From: Saprolegnia diclina VS20
Lineage: Eukaryota > Oomycota > Saprolegniomycetes > Saprolegniales > Saprolegniaceae
Assembly (NCBI RefSeq): GCF_000281045.1
Contig: NW_008246068.1
Coordinates: 1,332,989-1,396,988 of the forward strand
Length of the DNA: 64,000 nt
Reading direction: 5' to 3'
A program made the position numbers and the translations under genes. Below, in pieces: positions 20,784 to 31,184 of this stretch. Each line of letters starts with the position of its first letter. Position 1 is the first letter of the stretch. The notes beneath the pieces are model-generated. The model did not search any database and was not told where the DNA came from. It worked only from the letters and a program-made list of their open reading frames with translations.

Positions 20784-22378
20784 CTAATCCGAGGCAAATT
20801 TGTGGCGCGACGCCGACAACAGGAGGAGCACGACGGGCAAAATGCCCACAGGCCACAGTAGCCCAAGCGAGAGAAGCCAAAATCTAGTACATAGTCGTCT
20901 TCCCGCCTTGTACAGATACGCGACGTACCCTTGCCAGAGCCACGCGAGCGCGATCGTACACCACGTCGTGCTCCACCTACGACCAGTTCAGCCTGCATCG
21001 TCTTTAAATGAGATGGAAGGTCACCCCATGGCCAGTGCAAGTGCGAGTCGGTTGGTCGGGCGGACGCTGAGATGCAGCGGGCCCATCGCCGACGGGACAA
21101 AGAGCGTCGTGTGGAGATAGTGCTGGAGGACGCCGTAGTAACCGAGACACGAGAGCGCGAGTCCTAGGCCGCGCCACCCCATTGTCTTCCAGCGCTAGTA
21201 CAACAACAGCCATGTTCATGCGACCATCAGACGACAAAGAAAGGCGGTACGAGCGACGACTTGGCGTGGTAGAGCATTGTCTCAGCCGGCACGAGACCGT
21301 CGTGGACCAGCGCGATGGGCACACCGCCAGCACTTGTGTAGGGCACCAGCGTGCCGTGCAGCGGCATGGCCAGGATGCTCACCTACGTCAAATATCGATG
21401 CATACGACGACGACAAGTCATGGAGGCAAGTACGCGCTTGGCCGGCGTCACAGCGAACGAGACGCGGACGTCGCCGATCGCGTTGCGGTGCGGACGCGGC
21501 TCGTTCTTACGCGGGCGCGACAGAAAGGCCGACTCGGCGTCAATGTACATGTCGACAAGCGCTGGGATTTCGTCCACGGCCTGTAGATAACAGTGTGAGT
21601 TATCGATGTACAGCTAGACACGGTGTGTACCTGCGGCATATGCAGCGCCAAGTCAAAGACCGACTCCATCTGGAGAAGCGAGCGCTGGTCCAGGCGGATC
21701 GGCTCGGTCGGCGTCGCGATCAAGTCGACGATCGCATGCGAGAGCGCGTACGCCTCGACGTGCAACGCTGGGTGTGTAGTCTACCCCATGCGTCCATAGA
21801 CGGTGAAACTAACGTTAGGCGAAGCGCACCTTGCGAGAGCCATATGGCCACAGCGTTGGGTTGCTGTAGCTGCGGTCGTCAAAGCTGTCGCTGTGGATCG
21901 GCGTCTCGCTCCACACCTCGTCGTATGAGTACGTCACGTCCTTCTTCTCTTCGCCGTCTTCCGAGTACGTGTGGTCGTGCCGGGTCTCTACTCGTAGCCT
22001 CGCATGGTGTCCTCCTGCATGACGGACGATACCTCGCCACTGGTACATCTCGACGGTCCGGTGCAAGTGGACGCCGGCGACCGCGATGCCAAACTCTCGG
22101 TCCGAGACGATCGGTCGCGCATTGCCTTCGCCCATGAGGCGCGCCGAGATGTGCACCAGGCGGCCGTCCAGCGCTGCCGCGTCCAGCGTCGAGTCGTACG
22201 CGACGACATCGGCGAGGGCGCCCGAGAGGCCGTCGTGGGTTCGGGTTGCATATGCTTCGTTGCCAAAGAGGCTAGCGACGCAGACGAGCACACAGACGAG
22301 GCCGGCGATCAAGGCCACGACCGCGTCGCCGGCCTTCGGCTGGCGCGGCCGGTCAGCGTCGTCGACGTCTGGGCGCAT
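20784..22378 (-). CDS. TMEM43: TMEM43 (LUMA) homologue
   Basis: TMEM43 is a four-pass protein of the ER and inner nuclear membrane in animals, linked to lamin and emerin. Here ATG 22378 and eight exons (22378-22033, 21987-21830, 21780-21631, 21580-21434, 21382-21236, 21194-21025, 20976-20929, 20883-20784) give 421 residues, close to the 400 of the human protein. Signposts: an N-terminal helix (VVALIAGLVCVLVCVASLF) followed by NEAYA; a large loop with VEMYQW and TYSYDEVW; NPTLWP; GDVRVSF; and C-terminal helices WCTIALAWLW and WLLSLGLLWPVGILPVV. The introns are 38-61 nt and several are in frame, so a naive single-frame reading would keep them. Function in a walled protist is unknown. Confidence 0.88.
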
Positions 22379-22821
22379 GGGAATGCAAATTGAGAGTGGC
22401 ACATGCCACACTTTATTTGCGGCATATGCCACGTGTGCTATGGTACACGCCGAATCTTCTCAGTTATTTTCGGCGCTGATGCGCTGGCAGCACCAGAGCG
22501 CGTGGAATGCCAAGTGCAATCGTGGCATGATCACGTACCGGTACGGATGCTTTTGCAGCGCCAGCACCCACAACGAGAGAGGCGTAGAGAAATAGTGTAT
22601 GCGGTAGCTATAACCACGTACAAATATGGTCATTTATTTCGTGATGCGGTGATGTTGGCTCAAACGCAGTCGACTGGACCAAGGCGAAGCGAGCGAGTCC
22701 GATACGAGAGATGCCCAGCCATAGATCGACGGCGTTCGAGAGGATCCTCAAGCACAAGGTTATCGGCGTCCTTACATGACACCGGCGCGTCATTCGGGTG
22801 TAACCGAAAGGTCAGCCAAAG
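22379..22821. promoter_or_regulatory. Divergent promoter with paired dyad GTGGCA(N2)TGCCAC-like sites
   Basis: Between TMEM43 (minus) and the IQ-WW gene (plus). Two related dyads lie close to the TMEM43 start: GTGGCACATGCCAC at 22396-22409 and GCGGCATATGCCAC at 22420-22433, centres 24 bp apart. Their inner GGCA/TGCC arms are conserved. This looks like a pair of operator-type sites for a dimeric factor. Nothing else is recognised. Confidence 0.4.
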
Positions 22822-25344
22822 ATGCAGGGCGGCGAAAAGGCGGACGCGGCGGCGCGGGTCATCCAGCGCATGGCGCGTTGCCACGCGGCGCGGCGGTTCA
22901 TGCAGCACATTGCGACGTCGGTGTACCGCAAGTGCTACGACGAGTCATCGGGGCTCTACTACTTTTGCAATCTCCGAACTGGCGACACGGCGTGGGACCG
23001 CCCCCGCGTCTTTTCTGCTGCGGTCGACGCGCCCTTCTTTGTCGACCCGGCTTTAGCAGCAGACGACAAGGCGACGCCAGCGGTTGAAGGAAACGACGAT
23101 GCAGCACTGCCGATCCAGACGCGCAAGATGCAACGAGACGAGCTCGCACGACTGCGCCAAGAAGGCCTCGCGCTCGTCGCACGCCGCGCCGATGCCAAAG
23201 CGTCGCTGGAAGCGTCGCAGCGCAAGAAGGTGCATCAAGGACGCAAGGCATGGGAGAAGCGGTGTTTGCAGCAGAATGAAGAAGCGCGCATGGAGCGCCG
23301 GCGCCAAGTGGCCAACGAGAACAAGCAGCTGCTCCAGACCCTCCTCGATGGCACCTATGTACAACCTGTCGTCTCTTTGTCTCCAAGCCACTGACAATAT
23401 AGAATGCGCTAGAAACCGCAGCTGGGCTCGATTCGCGATGCCTGTATGCGTGGGGACGTTGCCCGCGTCAACGACCTCTTGCAGCAAGGATTTAGTGCCA
23501 ATGCAGAGAGCGTACGTGCTATACTGCAGCAGCGTATCAAGTTGATAGATGTCACGCAGGCCATGGGACTCACGCCGCTGCTCGCTGCCTGCAGCAACGG
23601 CCAATTGGCCGTCGTCCAGCTTCTTCTCGGCGCCAACGCGGACGTCAACCACCGCCACGTGGTATAACACTACACGCCCTCTCCGTCTCAATAGAAGCCA
23701 CAGATTACACAGCGGACGCCATACATGGAAGCGTGCGAGCGTGCGAATGCGCCGATCTTGCGCGAGCTCTTGCGCGCCGGTACGCTTTCGTAGCGGTGTG
23801 TACTCAAATACTGTGACTAGGGGCCCGCTTGCACTGGCGTGACAAACAGAACCGGTGCGCCGCCGATGGCATCATCGACGCCACGATTCGTGCCATGCAC
23901 GAGGCGGCGGCGACTACGTGGACACCGACGACGAATGGTCTCTTTCCGACGCCCTTTCGCAAGGCTGGACTCGCACTTGCGTTTGTCGCCAAGTGCCAAG
24001 CAACCGCGTCCACTCGTGCGCAGAAGCGGGCGGTGCGGGCGGCGTCGGCCACGCGCATTGCACTCCAAAAACGGTTGGTCGAGTGCAAAGTCCGGTACGC
24101 CTGCCACGTAAGACCGTCATTTTACAGTGAAGAGTGATGGTAGATATGACACGGAAAAACGGCACAGTGATGGGCAAGTCGTCTTGATCCGACGTCGCGC
24201 CACCATGGACACGGTCGACGAACGGTGCGTCATCGGTCTACGATATCGCGTCATTGTATCTATGCATATATAAACGGGGCGATGTCTCCTATACGTAGGT
24301 TTGACGGCGCGCGGGCTGCGATCCTGATCGACGCCGAAGACGCTGTGCTCGCACGCCGCCGGGCGACCCAGCCGCGGGCGTTGCTTCCGTCGGACCTATT
24401 TCGAATTCTTTCTTATTGCAGCCGACATTGGTTCGACACGAAAGCAGTGCGATCCCAACAAATACTACCAGCGTACGTGCCCATGGCACCGTCGCGCGTT
24501 CGCATCTCGACCAGCGTCCCGTCGCGCGCTGTCGCTGACCAGCTCGCCGCCAACGCCGCCACGATGGACGTACGGCGACGCCTCCTTCATCGGTGCTGGC
24601 TCATCAGGTCAAACGCAGGCGATTTGTGCCGAGATGCTTGTGATCGAAGCCACTCAAGCGATCGATCCGGTGCGTGGTGTCTCGTGCCTCAAAGCGTCGG
24701 GCGAGAGCCAAGCCGCCGTGCGCGTCACAATCCTCGAGGCGCGTCACCTCCCGCGTCGTGTCAACCGGCAACTGGTACGACCCGCACCAGCTACAAACAC
24801 GAAATGGTGTTAGATTAATCCCTTTGTGCGGGTACGCATTCTCGAGACGAGCGGCAAGGTCGTCGTGCCGTTCGAAGCGACGGACCCGCGCTTCGACGAC
24901 GAGTGGCCGTCGTGGGACCATGCGCTCACGATGCCCGTGCCATCGATCTACTGCGAAATGCACGTGCAAGTCGTCGATCACGCCAGCGGTCGCCCCGAGC
25001 TTGCGGGCGAAGTGCGCCTTCCGCTGCGGTCGTACCTCGACCAGAAGGAGCACGACGAGTGGCTCACACTACCGCCGACGCTCAAGCAGCAGCTTCTCGA
25101 AGGCCCTGGCGCCCGGACGCCGCCAGCGACGTTGCATGTGCTTGTGGCCTTTACCCACGCCAAGGTACGAAGGTCGACCAGATTGCCCACTTCAAATCAC
25201 ACACTCATTATCATTCAGGGGCTCGTGCTCTACCGCGCCTTGCACGCAGCGATGCGGACGCGCCAAGTCCTTCTGGAGGCGCACCGCGCGAGCGTCAAAG
25301 CGCATCTTGAGCAGCAACTCGCCCAACTCGAAACGCCGACATAA
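22822..25344 (+). CDS. Multidomain scaffold: IQ motif, WW domain, coiled coil, ankyrin repeats, C2 domain
   Basis: Ten exons from ATG 22822 (22822-23358, 23413-23511, 23560-23661, 23695-23779, 23821-24094, 24144-24224, 24299-24569, 24619-24774, 24814-25164, 25219-25344) join in frame and give about 693 residues. In order: an IQ motif (ARVIQRMARCHAARRFMQHI) expected to bind calmodulin; a WW domain (SGLYYFCNLRTGDTAWDRP); a long charged coiled coil; ankyrin repeats (GLTPLLAACSNGQLAVVQLLL); a linker; a C2 domain (AAVRVTILEARHLPRR ... PFVRVRILET) for membrane or calcium binding; and a coiled tail ending TAA. The intron with donor GTACGC at 24095 is needed to keep the frame. I infer a calcium-responsive scaffold, with architecture seen rather than function known. 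It is convergent with the triple phosphatase gene, stops 22 nt apart. Confidence 0.8.
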
Positions 25345-25366
25345 CCACGACAACAACTACTACTTC

Positions 25367-27418
25367 TTAGCTCGAGGGCTGGGTCGTCTCGACATGGCTG
25401 CCAAACGGCTCGTCGACGTCCGACTCGTCACTCTCAAACACAATCTTCTTGGCCATGGGACGTGCGCCGGTATCAAGCTTGCGCAAGTGCCGGTGCAGAC
25501 TGTTGAGGAGCGGCGCTGGCGGGTACGCATCCGAGTAGAGGGCCATCGCGTCATCCAGCGACAACTTGTCTTGTGTCATGAGGTAGTGCAAGAGGAAGAA
25601 CGCCGCGCGGGACATGGTCGCGCACTGGAGCCCGATGCGCACTCGCGTCGTCTCCGTGTGTTGCTCTTGGAGCATCGCGATTGCATTGTAGAAGCTCGCA
25701 ATCAGAGGCGGGTTTGGGAATGACTTGTTCAAGAGCCGGACTTCGAACACTGGCACCGAGAGCTGCGCCGGGTCATAGAAGAAGCCGAGGCCGTCCATCG
25801 AGATGATGGCATCGAGGTTCTCATTTGCGTTCCAGGCTTCAAACGCACTCGGCGTCCAGTCCTGTGCCCCAATGTCATAGCGATCGTCCAGCATCGTCTT
25901 GAGCGGGACAAACGTGACAGCGCCCCGCGACAGGATCGGCGCGCCGGCGTTCGGGACGTTGTACCACTGCATCGGCGGCGGCTTGCGTGCATGAGTCGCT
26001 GCCTTGGCCTCGGTCACATGCATGTTCTTGGTCTTCTTCTTCTGGCCCTTCTTGGTTGAGTTATGCTCCTTGCTGTACTTGGCGAGTGCCCACGCTGGCA
26101 GGGACGTCGGGTACGTCACGACGTCGTTGGGTGCATACATCTCAAAGAGCGCTTCAATGTACGACGGCTTGAGGAGCCCGGGCGGCCGTGCATCGGCAAA
26201 GGCGGCGAGCGCATCGACGAGCGACAGACCCTTGACGCGGACAAGGTAGTGGATGATGAGGTACCCGGTGCGGTTTAAGCCATGCGTGCAGTGCACAGCA
26301 ATGTGACCGCCAGATGATGACGGCGACGCGTCGAACTGTGTGACGAGCGCAATGAACGCATCGACGATCGCAGTCGTCGGCGCGGCGTGGAAGCCTTCGC
26401 AGACGAGCTTCTCGTGCCGGACACCCGGAATGTCGTCGTAGTACTTAGTCGTATTCGTGAGGTCGATCACGAGCTGCACGTTGAGGCCGGCGGCCGCTTG
26501 GGCCGCGACAAACGCTTCGGGCGTCCACGTCTCGCTGGGCGGCACGCTGTAGTCGGCGCTGAGCAGCGTGCGCATGGCGACCACATTTGTGTGCGCGATG
26601 AGCGTCCCGATCTTGGGCGCGTGGCGCCAGTTTTCCGGCATTCGCCGCAGCTTTGGCGGACTGCGGCGGTCGTGGCGGCGCTTCTCGCGGTCCCGGACCT
26701 TTTCGTGTACATCGCGGTCGTCTTCGGTGGCTTTGAAGATGTCTGCGCTCGCGAGTTGATCTTGGGACCGGTCGTACTTGGTCTGCGCCCACAACGGCAG
26801 CACGGGCAGCTCGAGCTCGTCGACTTGGTCGAACATCTCAAAGAGCTTCTGGACGTACATGTGCTTGATGAGCCCGGGTGGGCGCGCGGCCGCGAACGTG
26901 CGGAGCGCGTCCTTGACCGAGAGGCCTTGTGTCGCCATGAGGTAGCGCACGACGAGGTAGCCCGTACGGTTGAGGCCATGCGTGCAGTGCACGACAGCGA
27001 CGGGTGCCAAGTCGTCCGGGGCATATCGCGCCAACGACGCTTCCCATCGCGACACAACGTCAATGAAGCGGTCGACGATGTCTTCGGACGGAACGTCGGC
27101 AAAGCCCTCGACGCGCATCTTGACGTACTCGACGTTGCGCGTCTCGAGCTCGTTCGCGCCGCTGTAGTACTTGTACGTATTCGTGAGGTCGATGACCATG
27201 TGCACCGAGAGGCCTTGGCCAAAGCACGTATCGAGGAGCTCGAGCGGCGTCCAGCTCTCGTCGCCGTCAACGGCGTACTTGGCATCAAGCGGTACGCGGG
27301 CGCAGACAAGGTGGCCGAAGCGGCCGGTGGCGATGCGCCCGCCCACCTTGGCCACGTCTTCCCAGTGCTCGGGCGGACTCCAGCTTCTCATCTCCCGGTC
27401 TCGACTTCGTTTCATCAT
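25367..27418 (-). CDS. Three tandem RNA 5'-triphosphatase/PIR1-like cysteine phosphatase domains, third one degenerate
   Basis: The family (metazoan/plant-type capping-enzyme triphosphatase and DUSP11/PIR1) removes phosphate from RNA 5' ends using Cys in HCxxGxxRTG. ATG 27418 gives 683 residues with no intron. Domain 1 (about 20-210) has HCTHGLNRTGY with Cys145; domain 2 (about 260-440) has the same motif with Cys377; domain 3 (about 480-660) shares the fold signposts (FVPLKTMLDDRY, DWTPSAFEAW) but its loop reads QCATMSR. There the His is lost and the Cys-to-Arg spacing is one short, so it should be inactive. Each active domain keeps the preceding DLTNT and following ARPPGL signatures. No guanylyltransferase domain is present. 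A basic linker (KKGQKKKTK) separates domains 2 and 3. A CCAATCA box lies about 26 nt upstream. Confidence 0.9.
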   Translation of the reverse strand: MMKRSRDREMRSWSPPEHWEDVAKVGGRIATGRFGHLVCARVPLDAKYAVDGDESWTPLELLDTCFGQGLSVHMVIDLTNTYKYYSGANELETRNVEYVKMRVEGFADVPSEDIVDRFIDVVSRWEASLARYAPDDLAPVAVVHCTHGLNRTGYLVVRYLMATQGLSVKDALRTFAAARPPGLIKHMYVQKLFEMFDQVDELELPVLPLWAQTKYDRSQDQLASADIFKATEDDRDVHEKVRDREKRRHDRRSPPKLRRMPENWRHAPKIGTLIAHTNVVAMRTLLSADYSVPPSETWTPEAFVAAQAAAGLNVQLVIDLTNTTKYYDDIPGVRHEKLVCEGFHAAPTTAIVDAFIALVTQFDASPSSSGGHIAVHCTHGLNRTGYLIIHYLVRVKGLSLVDALAAFADARPPGLLKPSYIEALFEMYAPNDVVTYPTSLPAWALAKYSKEHNSTKKGQKKKTKNMHVTEAKAATHARKPPPMQWYNVPNAGAPILSRGAVTFVPLKTMLDDRYDIGAQDWTPSAFEAWNANENLDAIISMDGLGFFYDPAQLSVPVFEVRLLNKSFPNPPLIASFYNAIAMLQEQHTETTRVRIGLQCATMSRAAFFLLHYLMTQDKLSLDDAMALYSDAYPPAPLLNSLHRHLRKLDTGARPMAKKIVFESDESDVDEPFGSHVETTQPSS

Positions 27419-27481
27419 GCCCCACTGCGCGTATGCATCCTCTCCAATCAAATCGCATCCGGATACTGTATCCGGTCATTT

Positions 27482-29955
27482 TTATACGGCCCGCGACGTC
27501 ATCTCGATGGTCTTGATGGCCGGCACGTGCAGCAGCACGTCGCCGCGGAGGCGCTCGATGGCCTCGGGCGACGTCGGCGACGAGATGCGTACGCGGAGGT
27601 ACTTGAGCGCTGGCAGCCGTGCCGCCGATAGCGATGCCACAAACGGCTACACAAGCGACCGTCAGTGACACTGCAGGTGGATGCGACGATACTACCTGCA
27701 GCGCCGCCAGGTCGAGGGTGAGATCGAGCTCCGCGCACTTGGCGAGGCCTGCGCACACGAGCGAGTGGAGCGGCGGCAGGGACGGGATGCCCACGAGTGA
27801 CAAGCGCTCGAGCTGTCCGTAGTGCGTCACGTGGCCGAGGAGCTACTTGGCATGATGAGTGCGATCGCCTCATCCGCTCCATGTCACCTCGACCATGGCG
27901 TCCAGAGGCGGCGACGTGCACTGCAGCGACAGCGTCCGTAGCACGCACGACTCGTCAAGCAAGGCCGAGTTGAGGCTGCTTACGAACGACGCGTCCTGCA
28001 GGAGCGTCGATGCATCGAGCATGAGGTGCTGGAGCGCTGGCAACGACTGATACGCAAAGGCAGCTGGTTGGCTGGCACCAAGGCACTGGACGTGGCGCAG
28101 GTCCAACGTGTGCAGTAAGGGCGTCTAGCGCACAAGAAATGACGTCCTCTGGGATAGCGCGAGAGCTACCGAGAGCGAGCCAAATAGACCACCGACAAAG
28201 CGCGCGGTGAGCGCATTATCGGCGAGGACCAGTGTCTCGAGGAGTCCGCCACTGTCTTCCAGTCCCTGCAGCAGATCTGATTCGAGACCGTCCAGTCGAC
28301 TAGTCCAATATGGCGTGTTGTCGTTGCCTGTATGCTCCAGAGGACACGTACCATTGTTCGAGATGGAGGCTGCGGAGGCGTGGGCAGAGCTTGAGCACCG
28401 CCGCGAGCGCCGGCCCTTGCGACTGCAAGCTGTTGTACGAGAGATCGAGGCTCTCGAGCAAAGGGAGTGTTGCGGTCGACGCCTACACGCCGTCATCACA
28501 TACTGAAGTCATCGCCTCGCCTCACCAAGAGGCCGGAGAAGACAGTGTATGGCGTCATGAGCCCACGCAGGGCGAGCTCGATGACGTGCCGGAAGCCTGC
28601 GTTTTGGGCGAGATGCGTGATGAGCGAGGAAGCCTCGGCCACGGGTAGCGCCATGTCCTGCATGACCCACTTGGCCACATGGAGGTTTGCTGACGAAGCA
28701 ATGTTGGCGACCATCGTGACCTTGTCGACGCTAGTACTCGACGCATGACTCCACTCAATGAGGTTGAAGTACACGGCGCAGGGCACACTCCCATTTGATA
28801 TGGGGGGGCCCACTGGTTTGAGTGCCGCTAGAATCGCATGCACCGTCGACTGCGAATACGCATCCAGCGCCGACGCGACCTAGACGCACGCCATGTTTGC
28901 TAACTGGCGCCGTCATTATCGTACCTCTTTCTGGACGGCTTGCTGGAGCGGCAAGCACCGGCGCTTGGTTCGGCTATCGGGAAGACTCGGTGCGCTCTCC
29001 ACGGGCGGAAGCCCCAGCGCTTCGTTGTGGAAGGCTTCTGTCGTGCGCTCACGCTCGTCGACGTCGACACCAAAGCTCTTTTTGAGGTCGTTGAGACTCG
29101 GCGCGTCATTCGGCTCTTCTGTGACGGGCCTGATCCATGACGTGGCATCAAGATGGTACAAGATGCTACGCACCGCAGCATCGGCTTCTTGGCCGGTGGC
29201 GCACTCTCGGTGATGGTAAAGCCTCGCCACGGTTCGGCGTCTTCGGTGCAGACGCAGACCGCCATCGACGTGCAGATGCGACGGCTTGTGAGGATGATGT
29301 CAGTCCCGTCCTTGATGACGAGCTCGACGTGGAGGTCGCCGTGGACGACGATTGCACAGCTCGAGTAATGCACGCTGCGCCTACTTTCCATGGACCGCTT
29401 GCACTCAAAAACACGCTTGTCGAGCGGCCCGATGGTATCGCGGTCGAGGATGTCAAACTGCGATTCGAGCATATCAAGCTGCATTGGCTTGCGCTTCTTG
29501 AGCTGGCGATGGATCTTCTCGAGGTCGTTGATGAGCACATTGGCGTCGTCAATGCCAAGACCTAATACACACTTGGTGGTTCGCGCCGCCCCGAGTGGGT
29601 GGGATAAAACCGTTGGTTGTCGCGTTGGCGTGCACGGTCTTGGTCAGCGACTTGTACTTGGCGTGGGTGGTGCTGCGATGGCGAAGCTCGCCTCGCCGAA
29701 TCTGCACGCCCACGTCGACAATGCGCAGGTACTAGTATCGCGTTCTGAGCGGCTGGGCACGCAAATGACATGGTGTACCAGGAAGAACCATTGCTCGACG
29801 CCGCGGGGCGTCCGGTTGCTCGCGACGGCAGCTTCGAGCGTCGCAATCGCAGCCTCGTACGTGGGCACAATGGCTTCAAGGGTCGCATAGATCGTCCGCA
29901 GATGCTCTTCGCGGCGCGCCTTCTTGGCGACCAGCTCGTCCTTGTCCTTGGCCAT
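27482..29955 (-). CDS. Leucine-rich-repeat protein with novel N-terminal region
   Basis: ATG 29955 opens a charged helical start (MAKDKDELVAKKARREEHL). About eleven short exons follow, separated by introns of 35-55 nt. The N-terminal half (YLRIVDVGVQIRRGELRHRS, then LGIDDANVLINDLEKIHRQL, then VVHGDLHVELVIKDG) has no family I recognise. From about 28870 downward the protein is leucine-rich, of the RNI-like type, with phrases such as LPLLESLDLSYNSL, PRLRSLHLEQC, LLETLVLADNAL, LLHTLDLRHVQC and ALQHLMLDAS. The last exon ends ALKYLRVRISS... with TAA at 27484-27482. The exon around 29220-29270 is the least certain join. Such proteins usually bind other proteins. It shares a 214-bp divergent promoter with the eL20 gene. 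Confidence 0.72.
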
Positions 29956-30169
29956 CTCGCGATCTTGCAGCGTATGTATTCTCAGAGGTTGCTGGAAACG
30001 TATTGTGGGAGGTTTGTAATATTGTCCAATCAAAACACCGAAAGTGGCAGATCGCAAGGCCATTGGCTAAAAAGCGTCGCGTCGATTGACTGGCGACAAC
30101 AAATCGCTGGTCCCAGCGGCTCGGGTTACTAGGATGGCGAAATAGTTTGCAATTTGCCTTTAATTGAAG
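29956..30169. promoter_or_regulatory. Bidirectional promoter with CCAAT boxes on both strands
   Basis: Only 214 bp separate the ATG of the LRR gene (minus) and that of ribosomal protein eL20 (plus). A CCAATCA box on the plus strand (near 30028) and an inverted one (CATTGGCT, near 30060) lie 30 bp apart, in the position expected for a shared core promoter. Confidence 0.5.
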
Positions 30170-31184
30170 ATGCCTGCTGTACGTGCCGACTGCTCTCGAG
30201 CTACCAGGTGCTGACGCGCTGTGATGTAGATCCACCAATACCAAGTCGTTGGCCGCAAGGCCCCCACTGAGTCGGACCCGAACCCGCCGGCCTTCCGCAT
30301 GAAGCTCTTCGCCCCCAACGAGGTGCTCGCCAAGTCGCGCTTCTGGTACTTCCTCCACCAGATGAAGAAGATGAAGAAGACGACGGGCGAGATCCTCTGC
30401 CTCAACGAGGTACGTGCCTTCGCTTCCCGATGTGGTCTCGACTGAGACGATGTGCGATCCATGTCGTTATGACATTGGCATCATCATACTATCCTGCGTG
30501 CTGGAGCGATGGCGCCGCAAGGTGCCCGCTCGCTTCAGCGGCCCCGAAATGGGCCTAGACGCTTGCCTGCCACGAGACCTCACGGTCCAGCTTGCAAACC
30601 GTCGAATTCTCGCGGCGAGACCGTTGTGTGCACTTCTTCCGCCTGTATATGTCGCGCGATGGCGGTGTCACCATAGCATGTGGTCACCGCCACGCGTCGA
30701 CGGCGACGACTTGCAGTAGCCGGGTTCTCGCTGGTGACGACGGCAGCGATAGGCGATGGACTGCGTTCGCATCATCCTACCTCGCTCGCTCGATCCATCA
30801 CGCGATCGAACATGATGGCTCATGCAAATCTTCTCTTAGCTTCGCGAGAAGAACAAGCGCATCGTCAAGAACTACGGTGTGTGGATCCGCTACAACTCGC
30901 GCTCGGGCACGCACAACATGTACAAGGAGTACCGTGATGTGACGCTCTGCGGCGCCGTTGAGCAGATGTACGCCGAGCTTGCCGGTCGCCACCGTGCTCG
31001 CCCGCGCTCGATCCAGATCATGCGCACGGCCATCCTTGCCGCCAAGGACTGCAAGAAGCCCAACACGCTTCAGTACCACGACAGCGCGATCAAGTTCCCC
31101 TTGTCGCACCGCGTGCCCCGCCCGGCCAACAAGAACCAGCGCACGGTCTTCAAGGCCTCGCGCCCCACGACCTTCCGCAACTAA
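30170..31184 (+). CDS. RPL18A: 60S ribosomal protein eL20 (L18a)
   Basis: A structural protein of the large ribosomal subunit. Exon 1 is only nine bases (30170-30178, Met-Pro-Ala); a 51-nt intron follows, then exon 2 (30230-30409) and exon 3 (30840-31184, TAA). The protein is 177 residues, normal for the family, with [48 protein letters not shown] and the C-terminal [17 protein letters not shown] typical of eL20. Intron 2 is 430 nt, about nine times the usual length here, while the flanking coding sequence is normal. Ribosomal-protein introns often carry regulatory or snoRNA sequences; none is clearly recognised. Confidence 0.96.

Noticed and set aside
20775-20880. Plus-strand basic C-terminus-like phrase ELIRGKFVARRRQQ...
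   Set aside because: It is the reverse strand of the last TMEM43 exon, which has the correct transmembrane helix on the minus strand.
24205-24270. Independent gene start at ATG 24205 in good context
   Set aside because: The upstream exon joins in frame through a GTACGC...GGTAG intron to give KVRYDTEKRHSDGQ..., so this Met is more likely internal; kept as the alternative in the scaffold finding.
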